In this document: one piece after another, positions 7,408 through 17,771 of the stretch
Layout: the number at the start of each line of letters is the position of its first letter
How positions within the stretch are numbered: the first letter of the stretch is position 1
Assembly (NCBI RefSeq): GCF_004123835.1
Contig: NZ_MZMU01000002.1
Coordinates: 411,149 to 475,148 of the forward strand
Length of the DNA: 64,000 nucleotides
Direction: 5' to 3'
Source of the DNA: Rhizobium leguminosarum
GTDB lineage: Bacteria > Pseudomonadota > Alphaproteobacteria > Rhizobiales > Rhizobiaceae
Position numbers and translations under genes: made by a program
The notes under the pieces: model-generated
What the model was told of the DNA's origin: nothing
Databases searched by the model: none
The model's input: only the letters and a program-made list of their open reading frames with translations

Positions 7408-8928
7408 ATGAAACTGCATTTGTTAGCTGCCTGCTTTTCAACAACGGTGCTCGCGCTGAGCGGCTGTACGGCGCACGCTCAGGATGCCAAGAGCAACGTC
7501 ACTATTGTGCTTGCCGAAACCGTCGATGTCGTCGAACCCTGTATGGCAGCGCGCCAGGACGTAGGCCGGGTCATTTCTGAAAACGTCAACGAGATGCTGG
7601 TGGAATTCGACTACGTCAATGGCGGCCTCAAACCTCGCCTGGCCACGGAATGGTCGAAGATCGATGACGACACCTGGGAGTTCAAGCTGCGCCCGAATGT
7701 CAAATGGCACGACGGCAAGCCGTTCACCGCCAAAGATGTCCAGTTCACCATCGAGCGCAACAAGAACAAGAAGCTCAGCTGTGAGACCGGCGGCAAATAT
7801 TTCGGCGGCACCGAGTTCAACTTCGAGACGCCGGATGCCAACACGATCCGGATTACGACAAAGCCGGCGCAGCCGATTCTTCCGCTTCTGATGACCGTTA
7901 TGGCCGTGGAATCGGCCGAGGCGACGCCAGCAGACGAATTCACCCGCAGGCCGATTGGCACCGGCCCTTATACGTTCGACAAATGGGAAATCGGCCAGTC
8001 GATCGTGCTGAAGCGCAATCCGGAATATTGGGGGGAAAAGCCGCAGGTGGAACAGGCGACCTATCTGTTCCGCTCCGACAGTGCCGTTGCTGCCGCCATG
8101 GTCGATGCCGGCGAAGCCGACATCGTTCCGGCCGTATCCGTACAGGATGCCACCAACAAGGAAACCGATTTCGCCTATCCGAATTCGGAGACGACATCGC
8201 TGCGCATCGATACGCGCGCAGCACCCCTCAACGACCGGCGCATCCGTGAAGCGATGAACCTCGCCATCGATCGTCAGGCGATGCTCGGAACGCTGTTCCC
8301 CGAACAGGCGAAGATCGCGACACAGCTCGTCGTGCCGACCACGATCGGCTACAATGCCGATATCCCCGCCTGGCCCTATGATCCCGAAAAAGCGAAGGGA
8401 CTGGTCGAAGCGGCGAAAGCGGACGGTGTCCCGGTCGATCGTGAGATCCGCATCATCGGTCGCAATGGGCAATATCCCAATGCCACTGAAGCGATGGAAG
8501 CGATGATGGCGATGCTTCAGGAAGTCGGCTTGAACGTAAAGCTCGACATGTATGACGTCTCCGTGTGGAACGGCTATTTCGTTGCACCCTTTGTCGCCGA
8601 TTCCGGTCCGACGCTGACCCAGTCGCAGCACGATAATGCGACCGGCGATCCCGTCTTCACCGCTTTTGTGAAATATGCGACCGACGGCTCCCACTCCATG
8701 GTTCGCGATCCCGCTGTCGACGCCCTGATCGCCAAAGCGACCTCTGCCACCGGCGACGAGCGCACAAAACTCTGGAAGGAGCTTTTCGCCAAGGTTAACA
8801 CCGAGATCATCGCGGATATCCCGATGTTTCACATGGTCGGTTTCACCCGCGTTTCGCCGCGTCTCGACTTCAAGCCGACGATCGCGACGAATTCCGAACT
8901 GCAGCTGGCGCAGATCCGCTTCAAGTAA
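7408..8928 (+). CDS. ABC transporter substrate-binding lipoprotein, family 5 (peptide/opine type)
   Basis: A 506-residue SBP_bac_5 protein. It has a signal sequence with a lipobox ending LSGC (C20), so it is probably anchored in the inner membrane. It shows the family landmarks: LRPNVKWHDGKPFTAKDV, the TGPYTFDKW segment, and NDRRIREAMNLAIDR near residue 275. Such proteins bind oligopeptides, nickel, opines, or glycosides and sugar acids. ATG 7408 is chosen over an upstream GTG (7372) because AGGAGAA precedes it and the signal peptide then starts correctly. No permease or ATPase genes of this class are adjacent, so the importer partners must be elsewhere. It is probably co-regulated with the sugar-acid genes and may bring in their substrate. 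Confidence 0.88.
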   Translation: MKLHLLAACFSTTVLALSGCTAHAQDAKSNVTIVLAETVDVVEPCMAARQDVGRVISENVNEMLVEFDYVNGGLKPRLATEWSKIDDDTWEFKLRPNVKWHDGKPFTAKDVQFTIERNKNKKLSCETGGKYFGGTEFNFETPDANTIRITTKPAQPILPLLMTVMAVESAEATPADEFTRRPIGTGPYTFDKWEIGQSIVLKRNPEYWGEKPQVEQATYLFRSDSAVAAAMVDAGEADIVPAVSVQDATNKETDFAYPNSETTSLRIDTRAAPLNDRRIREAMNLAIDRQAMLGTLFPEQAKIATQLVVPTTIGYNADIPAWPYDPEKAKGLVEAAKADGVPVDREIRIIGRNGQYPNATEAMEAMMAMLQEVGLNVKLDMYDVSVWNGYFVAPFVADSGPTLTQSQHDNATGDPVFTAFVKYATDGSHSMVRDPAVDALIAKATSATGDERTKLWKELFAKVNTEIIADIPMFHMVGFTRVSPRLDFKPTIATNSELQLAQIRFK

Positions 8929-8947
8929 GCTGGTCTGTCGAACTTAG

Positions 8948-8980
8948 GCACGGGCGGCCGCCAACGGCGGCCCGTGCTTT
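8948..8980 (+). terminator. Rho-independent terminator-like hairpin
   Basis: GCACGGGC...GCCCGTGC arms around a GC-rich core (8948-8977) are followed by TTT. It lies 20 bases after the lipoprotein stop and before the next gene, so it likely limits transcription of the sugar-acid operon. Confidence 0.7.
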
Positions 8981-8998
8981 CCATGACATGACGGATAG

Positions 8999-10060
8999 AT
9001 GCCTATGCCTCTGATTGATCGCGTTGCCCTAACTCAATTCGCCGAGCAGATATTGACCCGCGCCGGCATGGAGCCCGACAAGGCGGAAACTACTGCCGCC
9101 GTGCTGGTGGAGGGCGACATGATCGGCCACGAAACCCATGGCGTCAGCCTTTTGAACTGGTATGTCGAGGCGTTGGAAGACGGCTCTCTGGCGAAGTCGG
9201 GTAGCTATGAGGTCGTCAATGACCGCGGCGCAGCCTTTGTTTGGGACGGCAAATCCTTGCCCGGTGCATGGCTGCTGACCAAGGCGATCGAGCAGGCCTG
9301 CGAACGCGTAGGCGATCATGGCGTCGTCACCGCCGCGATCCGCAACTGCCACCATACCTGCGCGCTTTCGGCCTTCATGCGGCAGGTGACCGAACGGGGT
9401 TTGATCGTGCAGCTGTCGGTCTCGCATCCCGCGGCGAGCCGTGTCGCGCCCTATGGCGGCACGAAGCCGCTCCTGACGCCCAACCCGATGGCCGCCGGCT
9501 TCCCGACGTCTAAGGATCCGATCCTGATCGATGTCTCGGCCTCGATCACCACCACGACCATGACGCAAAACCTGGCGAAGGCCGGCAAGAAATTTCCTGA
9601 GGCCTGGGCTCTCACCGCCGCAGGCGAGCCGACCGATGATCCACGCGAAGTGACCGAACGGGGCGGGACAATGATGCCTCTTGGCGGCCAGCTGAAGGGG
9701 CACAAGGGTTTTGGGCTCGGGCTGATCGTCGAATTGCTGGGGCAGGGGCTTTCCGGCAAGGGACGGGCCAACACCTCGTCCGGTGTGTTTTCGCAAAGCG
9801 CTTTTCTTCAGGTCATCGATCCCGCCTTTTTTGCCGGGCTGGATGCCTTTACGGCGCAGTCTGACTTTCTCGCGTCCGCATGCCGCAGCAATCCTCCGGC
9901 GCCCTGGAACAATGGCCCCGTTCGCATGCCGGGCGACAGCGCCGCACGAAAGCGCCGCTCGGCGTTGGAAGAGGGCGTGCCGGTCGGTGATGCAGCTTGG
10001 CAGAAGCTTTGCAAGCATGCCGAGATCCTGGGATTGCCTATTCCCGACGTCGCCGCGTGA
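8999..10060 (+). CDS. Malate/L-lactate/ureidoglycolate dehydrogenase-family oxidoreductase
   Basis: A 353-residue member of the Ldh2/MDH2 NAD(P)-dependent family, whose fold is unrelated to classical Rossmann dehydrogenases. Visible landmarks are GDMIGHETHGVSLL near the N-terminus (conserved His), the AIRNCHHT and PYGGTKPLLTPNPMAAGFPT stretch, and KGHKGFGLGLIVELL late in the chain. Family members reduce 2-keto acids such as diketogulonate, oxamate precursors or piperideine-2-carboxylate. Two possible ATGs (8999 and 9005) differ by two residues. Position after the sugar-acid operon suggests a keto-acid or aldonate substrate, but a terminator-like hairpin separates them, so it may be its own unit. 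Confidence 0.82.
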   Translation: MPMPLIDRVALTQFAEQILTRAGMEPDKAETTAAVLVEGDMIGHETHGVSLLNWYVEALEDGSLAKSGSYEVVNDRGAAFVWDGKSLPGAWLLTKAIEQACERVGDHGVVTAAIRNCHHTCALSAFMRQVTERGLIVQLSVSHPAASRVAPYGGTKPLLTPNPMAAGFPTSKDPILIDVSASITTTTMTQNLAKAGKKFPEAWALTAAGEPTDDPREVTERGGTMMPLGGQLKGHKGFGLGLIVELLGQGLSGKGRANTSSGVFSQSAFLQVIDPAFFAGLDAFTAQSDFLASACRSNPPAPWNNGPVRMPGDSAARKRRSALEEGVPVGDAAWQKLCKHAEILGLPIPDVAA

Positions 10061-10123
10061 GGAACACATGTCTGCTTCGAAACTTTTTTATCGGTCGCCG
10101 CAATGCCCGGTGTCGGTTGCAAA

Positions 10124-11890
10124 TCAGATCGGCCAGACCAATAGCAGGATCGGCACACTGACGACCACCACAATGAGCGAGAGCGGCAGACCCAATCGGG
10201 CGTAGTCACCAAATCGATATCCGCCCGGTCCCATCACGAGCGTGTTGCACTGGTGTCCGATGGGCGTGAGGAAGTCACAGCCGGCTCCAATTGCCACCGC
10301 CATCAGAAAAGCATCGGGTCTAAAGCCCAGCTTCTCGGCAAAGGTCGCGGCGATCGGGGCCATGACCAGAACCGTCGCTGCGTTGTTCAAAAACGGGGTT
10401 ACGGCCATGGCCGCAACCAAGATGAGAGCCAAAGCACCGAAGGGCGGGAGCATTTCGGCGGTTCGCGAGAGGAGGTCCGCGATGATGTCGGTGGTTCCTG
10501 TGGTCCTGAGCGAGTCGCTGATCGGAATGAGAGCGGCCAGCATAATCAGAATGGGCGCATCGAGATGCTGATAAATTTCCCGCAAAGGAACGGATCCGGT
10601 GACCACCATCAGAAAAGCGGCGGCGAAAAACGCTGTCGCGACGGGAATGCCCCCGAAGGCTGTCGCCCCCATCGTTGCCATCAGGATAATGACGGGGATC
10701 ATGCCATTGCGGGCGTTGCCGAGCTTCATATCTCGTTCGACCAGCGGCAAACATCCCCATTCGCGTAGAAGATCCGGTAGTTTCTGCAAGTCGCCCTGCA
10801 AGACCACGACGTCGCCATTGCGGATCTTGATCTCGCCCAGGCGCTCGGTGAAGCGCCTGTCGCGGCGGCTGACGGCAAGAAGGTTGAGCCCGGTATTGTG
10901 GAAGAGAGAAACGTCTTTTGCGCTGACGCCGATCAATCGGGAATGTTCGCCAACGATAGCTTCAACAGAACTGATGTCTTGGCGTGTCTCGGGCTGGTGT
11001 TTACGGTCGGACAGTTGAAGCTTGGCTTCACTGACGATCTTGTCGAGGGCGCTCTGCTCCCCCTCGATAATAAGAAGGTCGCCATCCTTGAGCACCGTGT
11101 CGGGAAGGGGCGTTCGTCTTTGGCCATTGCCACCGATAATCGCAGTCACCATCGCATCGCCGCCCGCTGGCTTCTGCAGCCAGCTGACGGACCGCCCGAT
11201 CGCCCCTGATGGCGTGGTGACCTTGGCCTCGGTCGTGTAGTTTTTGATCGCCACCGCCTCATCCATCGACGTTTCGACCCGTGATCTTTCAGGAAGCAGC
11301 TTGTAGAACAGCGCCAGAAAGACAACGCCGGCGACCGAGAGCGCCAGGCCGACAGGCGTATAGTCGAACATCATGAACGGCTGCCCGGTGATCTCCTCGC
11401 GCACCCGGGAAACGATGATGTTTGGCGATGTGCCGATCTGCGTCATAAGCCCTCCGAGCAGAGAGGCGAAAGACATCGGCATCAGGAACATCGACGGTGA
11501 TACGCGTGATTTCCGGGCCATTTGCACAGCGACCGGGATCATGATCGCCAGCGCACCAATGTTTTTGATGAAAGCCGACAGGGCTGCGACAATGGCAACC
11601 AGAATGATCAGCTGCATCCGTGGCCCGCGTCGTTCGGGAGAAAATCGGCGCAAGGCGACATCCATGATCCCCGATCTGGATATCGCCGCACTGACGATGA
11701 GCGCGCTGCCAACGATGATGACAATGTCATCGGAAAAGCCGGAAAAAGCATTTTTGGCAGGGACGATGCCGACAATGATTGCAGCGAGAAGGGAGCTCAC
11801 GGCGACTATATCGTATCGATAACGACCCCACAGGAAGGCGCCCATCATCAGCGCGATGATGAGAAGAGAAAGCCATTGATCAGCGCGCAT
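10124..11890 (-). CDS. SLC13-family permease with two RCK-C (TrkA-C) domains
   Basis: A 588-residue membrane protein. Hydrophobic segments flank a central soluble insert (about residues 205-370) made of two TrkA-C-like domains (LPDTVLKDGDLLIIEGE and EIKIRNGDVVVLQG). The membrane halves carry the SLC13/ArsB-like signatures FIKNIGALAIMIP and FLNNAATVLVMAPIA, the paired re-entrant loops containing asparagines. This architecture is typical of bacterial sodium/dicarboxylate, sulfate or sulfur-compound carriers; substrate cannot be told. It converges on the dehydrogenase gene to its left and is divergent from ligD. No SulP or sulfur genes are nearby, so its role is independent of the neighbours as far as can be seen. 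Confidence 0.85.
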   Translation of the reverse strand: MRADQWLSLLIIALMMGAFLWGRYRYDIVAVSSLLAAIIVGIVPAKNAFSGFSDDIVIIVGSALIVSAAISRSGIMDVALRRFSPERRGPRMQLIILVAIVAALSAFIKNIGALAIMIPVAVQMARKSRVSPSMFLMPMSFASLLGGLMTQIGTSPNIIVSRVREEITGQPFMMFDYTPVGLALSVAGVVFLALFYKLLPERSRVETSMDEAVAIKNYTTEAKVTTPSGAIGRSVSWLQKPAGGDAMVTAIIGGNGQRRTPLPDTVLKDGDLLIIEGEQSALDKIVSEAKLQLSDRKHQPETRQDISSVEAIVGEHSRLIGVSAKDVSLFHNTGLNLLAVSRRDRRFTERLGEIKIRNGDVVVLQGDLQKLPDLLREWGCLPLVERDMKLGNARNGMIPVIILMATMGATAFGGIPVATAFFAAAFLMVVTGSVPLREIYQHLDAPILIMLAALIPISDSLRTTGTTDIIADLLSRTAEMLPPFGALALILVAAMAVTPFLNNAATVLVMAPIAATFAEKLGFRPDAFLMAVAIGAGCDFLTPIGHQCNTLVMGPGGYRFGDYARLGLPLSLIVVVVSVPILLLVWPI

Positions 11891-12068
11891 GTTTGCATCC
11901 CGGTGGTAGCAATTAACGTTTCAAGCAAGAGAACGATGCGGCGAGGCGGAGAAAATTTTTCTCGTCTATCCCCAGCCATTTTATCCGCTGAGGGCTGGGG
12001 GAACACCCTGATGGAACTTCCAGCCGCCAGACGGCATTTCGCTGTCGGGGTTGCTTTCGGGAACGGCC

Positions 12069-14714
12069 ATGGCCAGTGACAAACTATCGACCTATCGGTC
12101 GAAGCGCGACTTTCAAAAGACGGGGGAGCCGAGCGGCGATACGCAACTCGCCCGCAGCAATCGCCGTCGCTTCGTGATTCAGAAACATGATGCCACCCGG
12201 CTGCACTACGACCTGCGGCTCGAGTTGGATGGCGTCTTCAAATCCTGGGCGGTCACCAAAGGCCCGTCTCTCGACCCGCACGACAAGCGGTTGGCCGTCG
12301 AGGTGGAGGACCACCCGCTGGACTACGGTGATTTCGAAGGCACCATTCCGAAAGGCCAGTATGGCGGCGGCACGGTTATGCTTTGGGATCGGGGCTATTG
12401 GGAACCGGAAGGAAAGAAGAGCCCGGAGCAGGCGCTGGCGAAAGGCGATTTCAAGTTTACGCTGCAAGGCAAACGCCTGCACGGCAGCTTCGTGCTGGTG
12501 CGCATGCGCAATGATCGCAACGGCGGCAACCGGACAAATTGGCTGCTCATCAAACACCATGATGAATTCTCCGTCGAAAACAATGGCGAGGCGATCCTCG
12601 AGGAGAACGACACCTCTGTCGCCTCCGGCCGAACCATGGAGATGATTGCCGCCGGCAAGGGACGAAAGCCCAAGCCTTTCATGGTCGAGGATGGCGTCGT
12701 TCAGGCTGATGCCGTCTGGGACAGCAATCACGGACTGGCTGCCGAAGAGCGAAAAGAGAACGCCGGAGGCGGTCGGAAATCGAAACCGGCCACAAAAGTC
12801 GATCTGCCGGATTTCATTGCGCCGCAGCTCTGCCGGACCCTAGAACGCCCTCCGGCCGGGACCGGCTGGATTCACGAGATCAAGTTCGACGGCTACCGGA
12901 TCCAGATGCGGGTGCTGGATGGCGAGGCGACGCTGAAGACCAGGAAAGGGCTCGACTGGACGGCAAAATATCCCGAGATCGCCGAGGCGGCATCGACACT
13001 GCCCGATGCGATCATCGACGGCGAGATCTGCGCCCTCGACGATAATGGCGTTCCTGATTTCGCGGCCCTGCAGGCGGCCCTTTCGGAAGGCAAGACCGGC
13101 GAGCTCGTCTATTTCGCCTTCGATCTTCTCTATAAGGGTGGCGAGGACTTGCGATCTCTGCCGCTCGTCGAGCGCAAGACGCGGCTTCAAAGCCTTCTGT
13201 CCGACGCCGGCAATGATCCGCGCATCCGTTTCGTCGAGCATTTCGACACCGGCGGTGATGCAGTTCTCCGGTCTGCCTGCAAGCTCTCACTGGAAGGCAT
13301 CATCTCGAAAGAGGCGGATGCCCCCTATCAATCCGGCCGTACCGAAAGCTGGGCGAAGTCCAAATGCCGCGCCGGCCACGAGGTGGTGATCGGCGCCTAT
13401 GCCAAGACCAACGGGAAATTCCGATCCCTGCTGGTCGGCGTCTACCGCGGCGACCACTTCGTCTATGTCGGCCGCGTCGGCACAGGATATGGCGCGAAGA
13501 AGGTTGAAACGCTGCTTCCGAAGTTGAAAGCGCTCGAGACGGCAAAATCGCCTTTCACCGGCATCGGCGCGCCGAAAAAGGAGGCCGAGGTCACGTGGCT
13601 GAAGCCCACGCTCGTGGCGGAAATCGAATTCGCAGGCTGGACCGCCGACGGTATTGTCCGGCAGGCGGCCTTCAAGGGCTTGCGGGACGACAAGCCGGCC
13701 AAAGAGGTCAAGGCCGAACGGCCGGCAAAGCCCTCGCAAACTGACGTGCCACAGCCGGCCATGGAGGTGAAGGCCAGCCCTACCCGCAAAAAAGGCGCCA
13801 AGGCGGAGGTCATGGGGGTGCTGATCTCCAACCCGGACAAGCCGCTGTGGCCGGATGCCAATGACGGCAAACCCGTCACCAAGGAAGAGCTGGCCCGTTA
13901 CTACGAAGCCGTCGGCTCCTGGCTAATCGAGCACATCAAGGGGCGCCCATGTTCGATCATCCGCGCACCCGACGGGATCGGCGGCGAGCAATTTTTCCAG
14001 CGCCATGCGATGCCCGGCACCTCGAACCTTCTCGAACTGGTCAAGGTCTTCGGCGATAAAAAGCCCTATCTGCAAATCGACCGGGTCGAAGGCTTGGCTG
14101 CCGTCGCGCAGATCGGCGCCGTCGAGCTGCATCCCTGGAATTGCGAACCGCATCAGCCTGAGGTGCCCGGCCGGCTCGTCTTCGACCTCGATCCAGGTCC
14201 GGACGTGCCATTCTCCGCGGTCGTTTCGGCGGCCCGCGAAATGCGCGATCGTCTCGACGCGCTCGGTCTGATCAGCTTTTGCAAGACGACCGGCGGCAAG
14301 GGTCTGCACGTCGTCACGCCACTCGCAATCAACAAGCGCAAGCCACTTTCATGGGCGGAAGCGAAGAGCTTCGCACACGACGTCTGCCAGCAGATGGCGC
14401 GCGACAATCCCGATCTCTATCTGATCAAGATGACGAAGAGCCTGCGGAACGGCCGGATCTTCCTCGACTATCTGCGCAATGACCGCATGGCGACGGCCGT
14501 GGCGCCTTTGTCACCGCGCGCCCGATCGGGAGCCACCGTCTCAATGCCGCTGAGCTGGACGCAGGTCAAATCAGATCTGGACCCCAAGCGCTTCACCATC
14601 CGGACCGTTCCTGCGCTTCTGGCGAAATCGTCGGCCTGGGAAGACTATTGCGACGGCCAACGGCCACTGGAACAGGCGATTAAGCGCCTCGCTAAGGCGC
14701 GGGTCGCGGCTTGA
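12069..14714 (+). CDS. ligD: DNA ligase D (multifunctional NHEJ ligase/polymerase/phosphoesterase)
   Basis: An 881-residue protein with three domains in the order phosphoesterase, ligase, polymerase. The N-terminal 3'-phosphoesterase shows [14 protein letters not shown] and [11 protein letters not shown]. The central ATP-dependent ligase has nucleotidyl-lysine K272 in EIKFDGYR and an OB-fold ending near EIEFAGWT. The C-terminal primase-polymerase has metal-binding D706 and D708 (FDLDPG) and [13 protein letters not shown]. LigD works with Ku to join double-strand breaks. ATG 12069 is chosen over an upstream TTG (12051) because [15 protein letters not shown] is the usual N-terminus. No Ku gene lies in the window. 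A second, ligase-only protein is encoded at 33687-34730. Confidence 0.96.
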   Translation: MASDKLSTYRSKRDFQKTGEPSGDTQLARSNRRRFVIQKHDATRLHYDLRLELDGVFKSWAVTKGPSLDPHDKRLAVEVEDHPLDYGDFEGTIPKGQYGGGTVMLWDRGYWEPEGKKSPEQALAKGDFKFTLQGKRLHGSFVLVRMRNDRNGGNRTNWLLIKHHDEFSVENNGEAILEENDTSVASGRTMEMIAAGKGRKPKPFMVEDGVVQADAVWDSNHGLAAEERKENAGGGRKSKPATKVDLPDFIAPQLCRTLERPPAGTGWIHEIKFDGYRIQMRVLDGEATLKTRKGLDWTAKYPEIAEAASTLPDAIIDGEICALDDNGVPDFAALQAALSEGKTGELVYFAFDLLYKGGEDLRSLPLVERKTRLQSLLSDAGNDPRIRFVEHFDTGGDAVLRSACKLSLEGIISKEADAPYQSGRTESWAKSKCRAGHEVVIGAYAKTNGKFRSLLVGVYRGDHFVYVGRVGTGYGAKKVETLLPKLKALETAKSPFTGIGAPKKEAEVTWLKPTLVAEIEFAGWTADGIVRQAAFKGLRDDKPAKEVKAERPAKPSQTDVPQPAMEVKASPTRKKGAKAEVMGVLISNPDKPLWPDANDGKPVTKEELARYYEAVGSWLIEHIKGRPCSIIRAPDGIGGEQFFQRHAMPGTSNLLELVKVFGDKKPYLQIDRVEGLAAVAQIGAVELHPWNCEPHQPEVPGRLVFDLDPGPDVPFSAVVSAAREMRDRLDALGLISFCKTTGGKGLHVVTPLAINKRKPLSWAEAKSFAHDVCQQMARDNPDLYLIKMTKSLRNGRIFLDYLRNDRMATAVAPLSPRARSGATVSMPLSWTQVKSDLDPKRFTIRTVPALLAKSSAWEDYCDGQRPLEQAIKRLAKARVAA

Positions 14715-15062
14715 TTGAGGGGCTTACCGCGGACCGGTTCGAGGTGATAGTTAGCCCGAACCGGAATTGCTTTGGGAGTTCGGGTCCCGGCCGGCGATCC
14801 ACCGTGGCGACAGCCGGGCCAGGCGTCGGATTAATGCCGTGCTGTTCAAGTTGGATTTGTTGCAGGCAACGACACTCGCCTGGCCACGATCGACAGTTTC
14901 CGTGGAGCAGTCCGAAAAGTCCATCGGTCGGAGGCTTTCGACGCTGATTGCTTTATCGAATCGTCGAGAGGTCACTCGCCTATCGGGCCGCTGCCTCGTG
15001 GTACAACTTCATCGCGTCTGACGCGGAACGCGCCATGCGTACCCCTTCCCTCGGAGGCGGGT
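14715..15062. other. Intergenic stretch without a recognisable gene
   Basis: The 348 bases between ligD and the methyltransferase gene hold only short overlapping frames with no family resemblance and no convincing ribosome site. I see no repeat or strong terminator apart from local GC-rich inverted pieces. Confidence 0.5.
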
Positions 15063-15629
15063 TTACCGCCAATCGAACCACGGTGTCAGCAAGCCCGTCT
15101 TGCGCCGATAGGCTTCATATTCGGATGCCAGCGGTGATAGGGAGAACTTCCTCTCCTCATTGCGGGCTGCAATCACGTAGACAACCGTAAAAAATAAGAC
15201 CGGCAGGATCGACCATATCGACCAAGATGCCAGCGCCCACCCCGACCAGAAGAGCAGGTAGGACGTGTAAAAAGGGTGCCGCAGGTAGCGATAGGGACCG
15301 TCGGTGACAAGACTATCTGGGTGATCGGGGTCGAACACAAAGCGCAACCTGGCCTCTCGCGACGCCGACACCGCCCACCAGAACAAGCTCGCCGCCCCGA
15401 TTTCAAATCCCAGTCCTACTACCTGTACCCATAGCATCTGCGTCCCGGACCAAACCAGGTACAGGAAAAACGCCGAAGTCGCGATGACGACGACGGTGAT
15501 CAGCTTTGCTCCGGCTTCCATCTTCGGCGAGTTGAAGTGGCCTCGCAACGACCACGCCCAGAACCCGACGATAGTCAGGCTGGTGATCGAAATAATAAAG
15601 TCCAGAAGAAATTGCATCTCGATGCCCAC
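15063..15629 (-). CDS. Isoprenylcysteine carboxylmethyltransferase-family membrane methyltransferase
   Basis: A 188-residue protein with four to five hydrophobic segments. It ends in the ICMT/PEMT signature: DGPYRYLRHPFYTSYLL followed after a hydrophobic pair by EERKF...YEAYRRKTG. These bind S-adenosylmethionine in this family. In bacteria such proteins methylate membrane lipids or unknown small molecules rather than prenylated proteins. The ATG at 15629 gives MGIEMQFLLDF; M5 at 15617 is an alternative start. It stands alone, divergent from the hydrolase gene at 15829 across a 199-base AT-richer gap. No partner gene indicates a substrate. Confidence 0.85.
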   Translation of the reverse strand: MGIEMQFLLDFIISITSLTIVGFWAWSLRGHFNSPKMEAGAKLITVVVIATSAFFLYLVWSGTQMLWVQVVGLGFEIGAASLFWWAVSASREARLRFVFDPDHPDSLVTDGPYRYLRHPFYTSYLLFWSGWALASWSIWSILPVLFFTVVYVIAARNEERKFSLSPLASEYEAYRRKTGLLTPWFDWR

Positions 15630-15828
15630 TTGAAAGGTTGGTTACAATTGCTGCTGCGACAGACCTAACCCGTATACAACGCCAAGGCAAATGATTGATG
15701 TATATACGTAACCGCACTGAAACGTGCCGTGATTGCACGACCTGGTTTAGATCTGGTTTACGATGATCATGCACCTGCCGTAGATATTTTCGTGCAAGAC
15801 TTTGGCTGCGCTTTAGGGGTCGCAGCTT

Positions 15829-16707
15829 ATGGACGTATTTCACTGTACAATCGACACCAGCCACGGCGCTGTGCGCATCAGTGACACTATTGATGGCGCT
15901 GCACCACTGGTTATGATACACGGTTCCGGCAGCTCACGGACGGTCTTTTCACAGCAACTACACAGCCCTTTGTCCCGGAATTGGCGTCTGATTGCACTCG
16001 ATCTTCCGGGACATGGCGAATCGAGCGACGCTCGAGATCCGCAGTCAACTTACACCGTCACCGGTCTTGCCGACTGCATAGGAGAGGTGGCAGCCCGCCT
16101 GGGGCTTCATCGCTTTCCCGTGCTGGGATGGTCGCTTGGCGGTCACGTCGCGATTGAGATGGCGGGCAGCGGCAACGGCATTTCGGGCCTGATGTTGTGC
16201 GGCACGCCACCGGTCCCCAGCGGTCTCCTCGGAATGCTGCGGGGATTCCATCCGTCATTTGATATTCTTCTGGCATCAAAAGAGAACTTTACATCGCGTG
16301 ACGTGGAGCGGTTTCAGTCTCTTTGCTTTGGAGACACGAGCAACCCCTCCTTTCGCGATGCTATAGCGCGCGCAGACGGGAGACTAAGGAGCGTTTTTTC
16401 TCGCGCAATGTTGCGGGGGCAGGGGGTGGATCAGCGCCGCACCGTCGAACAGGCTGATATACCCATTGCTTTTGTAAATGGATTTTATGACCCCTTTGTC
16501 AAACTCAGCTATTTTTCGGGCCTGAACATCCAGTTGCTCTTCGAAGGCAAAGCGCATGTAATGGAAGGTGCTGGTCACGCGCCCTTCTGGGAAAAGCCGG
16601 AGAGCTTCAACTCGATGCTCGACCGTTTCCTGAACACAGTCGCCGCTCATGAAGCCAATATCGATCTGAAAAATCATCACTTTCTTTCGAACAGATCAGT
16701 GTTCTAA
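15829..16707 (+). CDS. Alpha/beta-fold hydrolase
   Basis: A 292-residue single-domain hydrolase. MIHGSGSSRTVF forms the oxyanion loop, GWSLGG is the nucleophile elbow (serine about residue 103), and GAGHAPFWEKP near residue 246 carries the catalytic histidine. A DPF motif around residue 220 supplies the likely acid. The fold covers esterases, dehalogenase-like and C-C bond hydrolases; nothing specifies the substrate. Codon use around 16250-16450 is less GC-rich than in neighbours, consistent with more recent arrival. It is not in an operon: flanking genes are divergent or distant. Confidence 0.85.
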   Translation: MDVFHCTIDTSHGAVRISDTIDGAAPLVMIHGSGSSRTVFSQQLHSPLSRNWRLIALDLPGHGESSDARDPQSTYTVTGLADCIGEVAARLGLHRFPVLGWSLGGHVAIEMAGSGNGISGLMLCGTPPVPSGLLGMLRGFHPSFDILLASKENFTSRDVERFQSLCFGDTSNPSFRDAIARADGRLRSVFSRAMLRGQGVDQRRTVEQADIPIAFVNGFYDPFVKLSYFSGLNIQLLFEGKAHVMEGAGHAPFWEKPESFNSMLDRFLNTVAAHEANIDLKNHHFLSNRSVF

Positions 16708-17030
16708 GAGCGATCCGCGGAGCTGCGGTCTCCTGTGCTTACAGTTTCCGAAACATGTCGCGGGAAGATCGACGAGTGGCTCGAAAGACGACACAGGATC
16801 TTTCAGGGCAGGTAATCGGATCGGAATGCGAGGGATGTGGCTCGCCATTCGCCGCGGCCACGAGCTCGTACTGCAAACGACGTAGTTTCCATCGGTCGTA
16901 AAACAATATTTGACGTCTAAGTTCATTGTGCGACGGTCATGGTCGGGCAACCGTCATTGCCTTTCCCGCAGACCGATCCCGCCCTATCATTCAGAGGCGC
17001 CTGCATGAAATCCAGGGAGATGGGAGAGCG
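16708..17030. other. Intergenic stretch without a recognisable gene
   Basis: 323 bases with no frame showing family resemblance. An opposite-strand frame around 16820-16920 contains FYDRWKLRRLQYEL, faintly like small DUF1127 proteins, but it lacks a good start and the usual C-terminal motif. The final 30 bases hold the GGGAGAG ribosome site of the next gene. Confidence 0.45.
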
Positions 17031-17510
17031 ATGCGGAATTGTTTAGGCCTGCTAGCGGCAGGAGTCTCTCTCCTCCAGCTATGCTCCTTCGCCAACGCAC
17101 AGGCACCGAATGCCCTGGAGAGGGCCATCGGAGATGCGCAGCCATGCAGGTCGTTGAAGACCAAGGTATCGAGCTTCGGCATCAGTGTGGAGGTAGGCGT
17201 CGACAAGCTCGATTCCGTGAAGATCGAAAACCTGCAATTGTCGGTGAATGGCAACACCGCGGAGGCGAGCGCCCGCGGCACGCTTGCTTGCAAGACCTCG
17301 GACGAAGCGCTGGTAGAAGGAGGGTTTTCAGCGACCGCTGAGGTTCGGCTGAAGGTCGACCTTACGACCTGCAAGATGACCGAGACCTCCATCGAGATCG
17401 TGAAGACCGGTGGCAGGTTCGGCGACATCGTCAAAGGACTTGAGACTGAAATCTCTGGCGCCCTCCGGCGAAGTCTGGAGAAGAACTTGGCCAAGCTTTG
17501 CGAGAAGTGA
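17031..17510 (+). CDS. Hypothetical periplasmic protein
   Basis: A 159-residue protein. A 23-residue signal peptide ends FANA|QAP, so export is likely. The mature part contains two cysteine pairs (QPCRSLKT..., TLACKTS..., TTCKMTE..., KLCEK) that could form disulfides, and beta-strand-like alternation (VEVGVDKLDSVKIENLQLSV). I do not recognise the family. The ATG at 17031 is preceded by GGGAGAG; the open frame extends further upstream, but an earlier start would lose the signal peptide. It is monocistronic, with 261 bases of apparently non-coding DNA to its right. Confidence 0.7.
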   Translation: MRNCLGLLAAGVSLLQLCSFANAQAPNALERAIGDAQPCRSLKTKVSSFGISVEVGVDKLDSVKIENLQLSVNGNTAEASARGTLACKTSDEALVEGGFSATAEVRLKVDLTTCKMTETSIEIVKTGGRFGDIVKGLETEISGALRRSLEKNLAKLCEK

Positions 17511-17771
17511 TCAGCGGATCGACACCATTAGACAGAGTTGCGGATTGAAGCCGCCAAAAAGTGTCTCCAGCCTTAGGACAAAGGACATCGGTGAGACGAG
17601 GGATGGAATCACGCATTTTGTCTCGTCCTCCTCGCGAAGGAGAAATTCCGGAGAGCTCTATTGCAGCATGCCTCCACGTCTGTGATGCCGACCCGATCTT
17701 CAAGGTCGCCGAAATGCCTTCGGCGACTATTGGGAAGGGATCGAAGACTGCGTTGCAGAGGTTCCGCCGCC

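Noticed and set aside
10068..10205. Short frame after the Ldh-family gene (MSASKLFYRSPQ)
   Set aside because: It runs into the 3' end of the SLC13 gene, is Thr/Ser-rich and lacks family resemblance, despite a weak ribosome site.
16820..16925. Possible DUF1127-like small protein on the - strand
   Set aside because: Only a W...RR...EL pattern; start codon and the conserved C-terminal D-I-G motif are missing.
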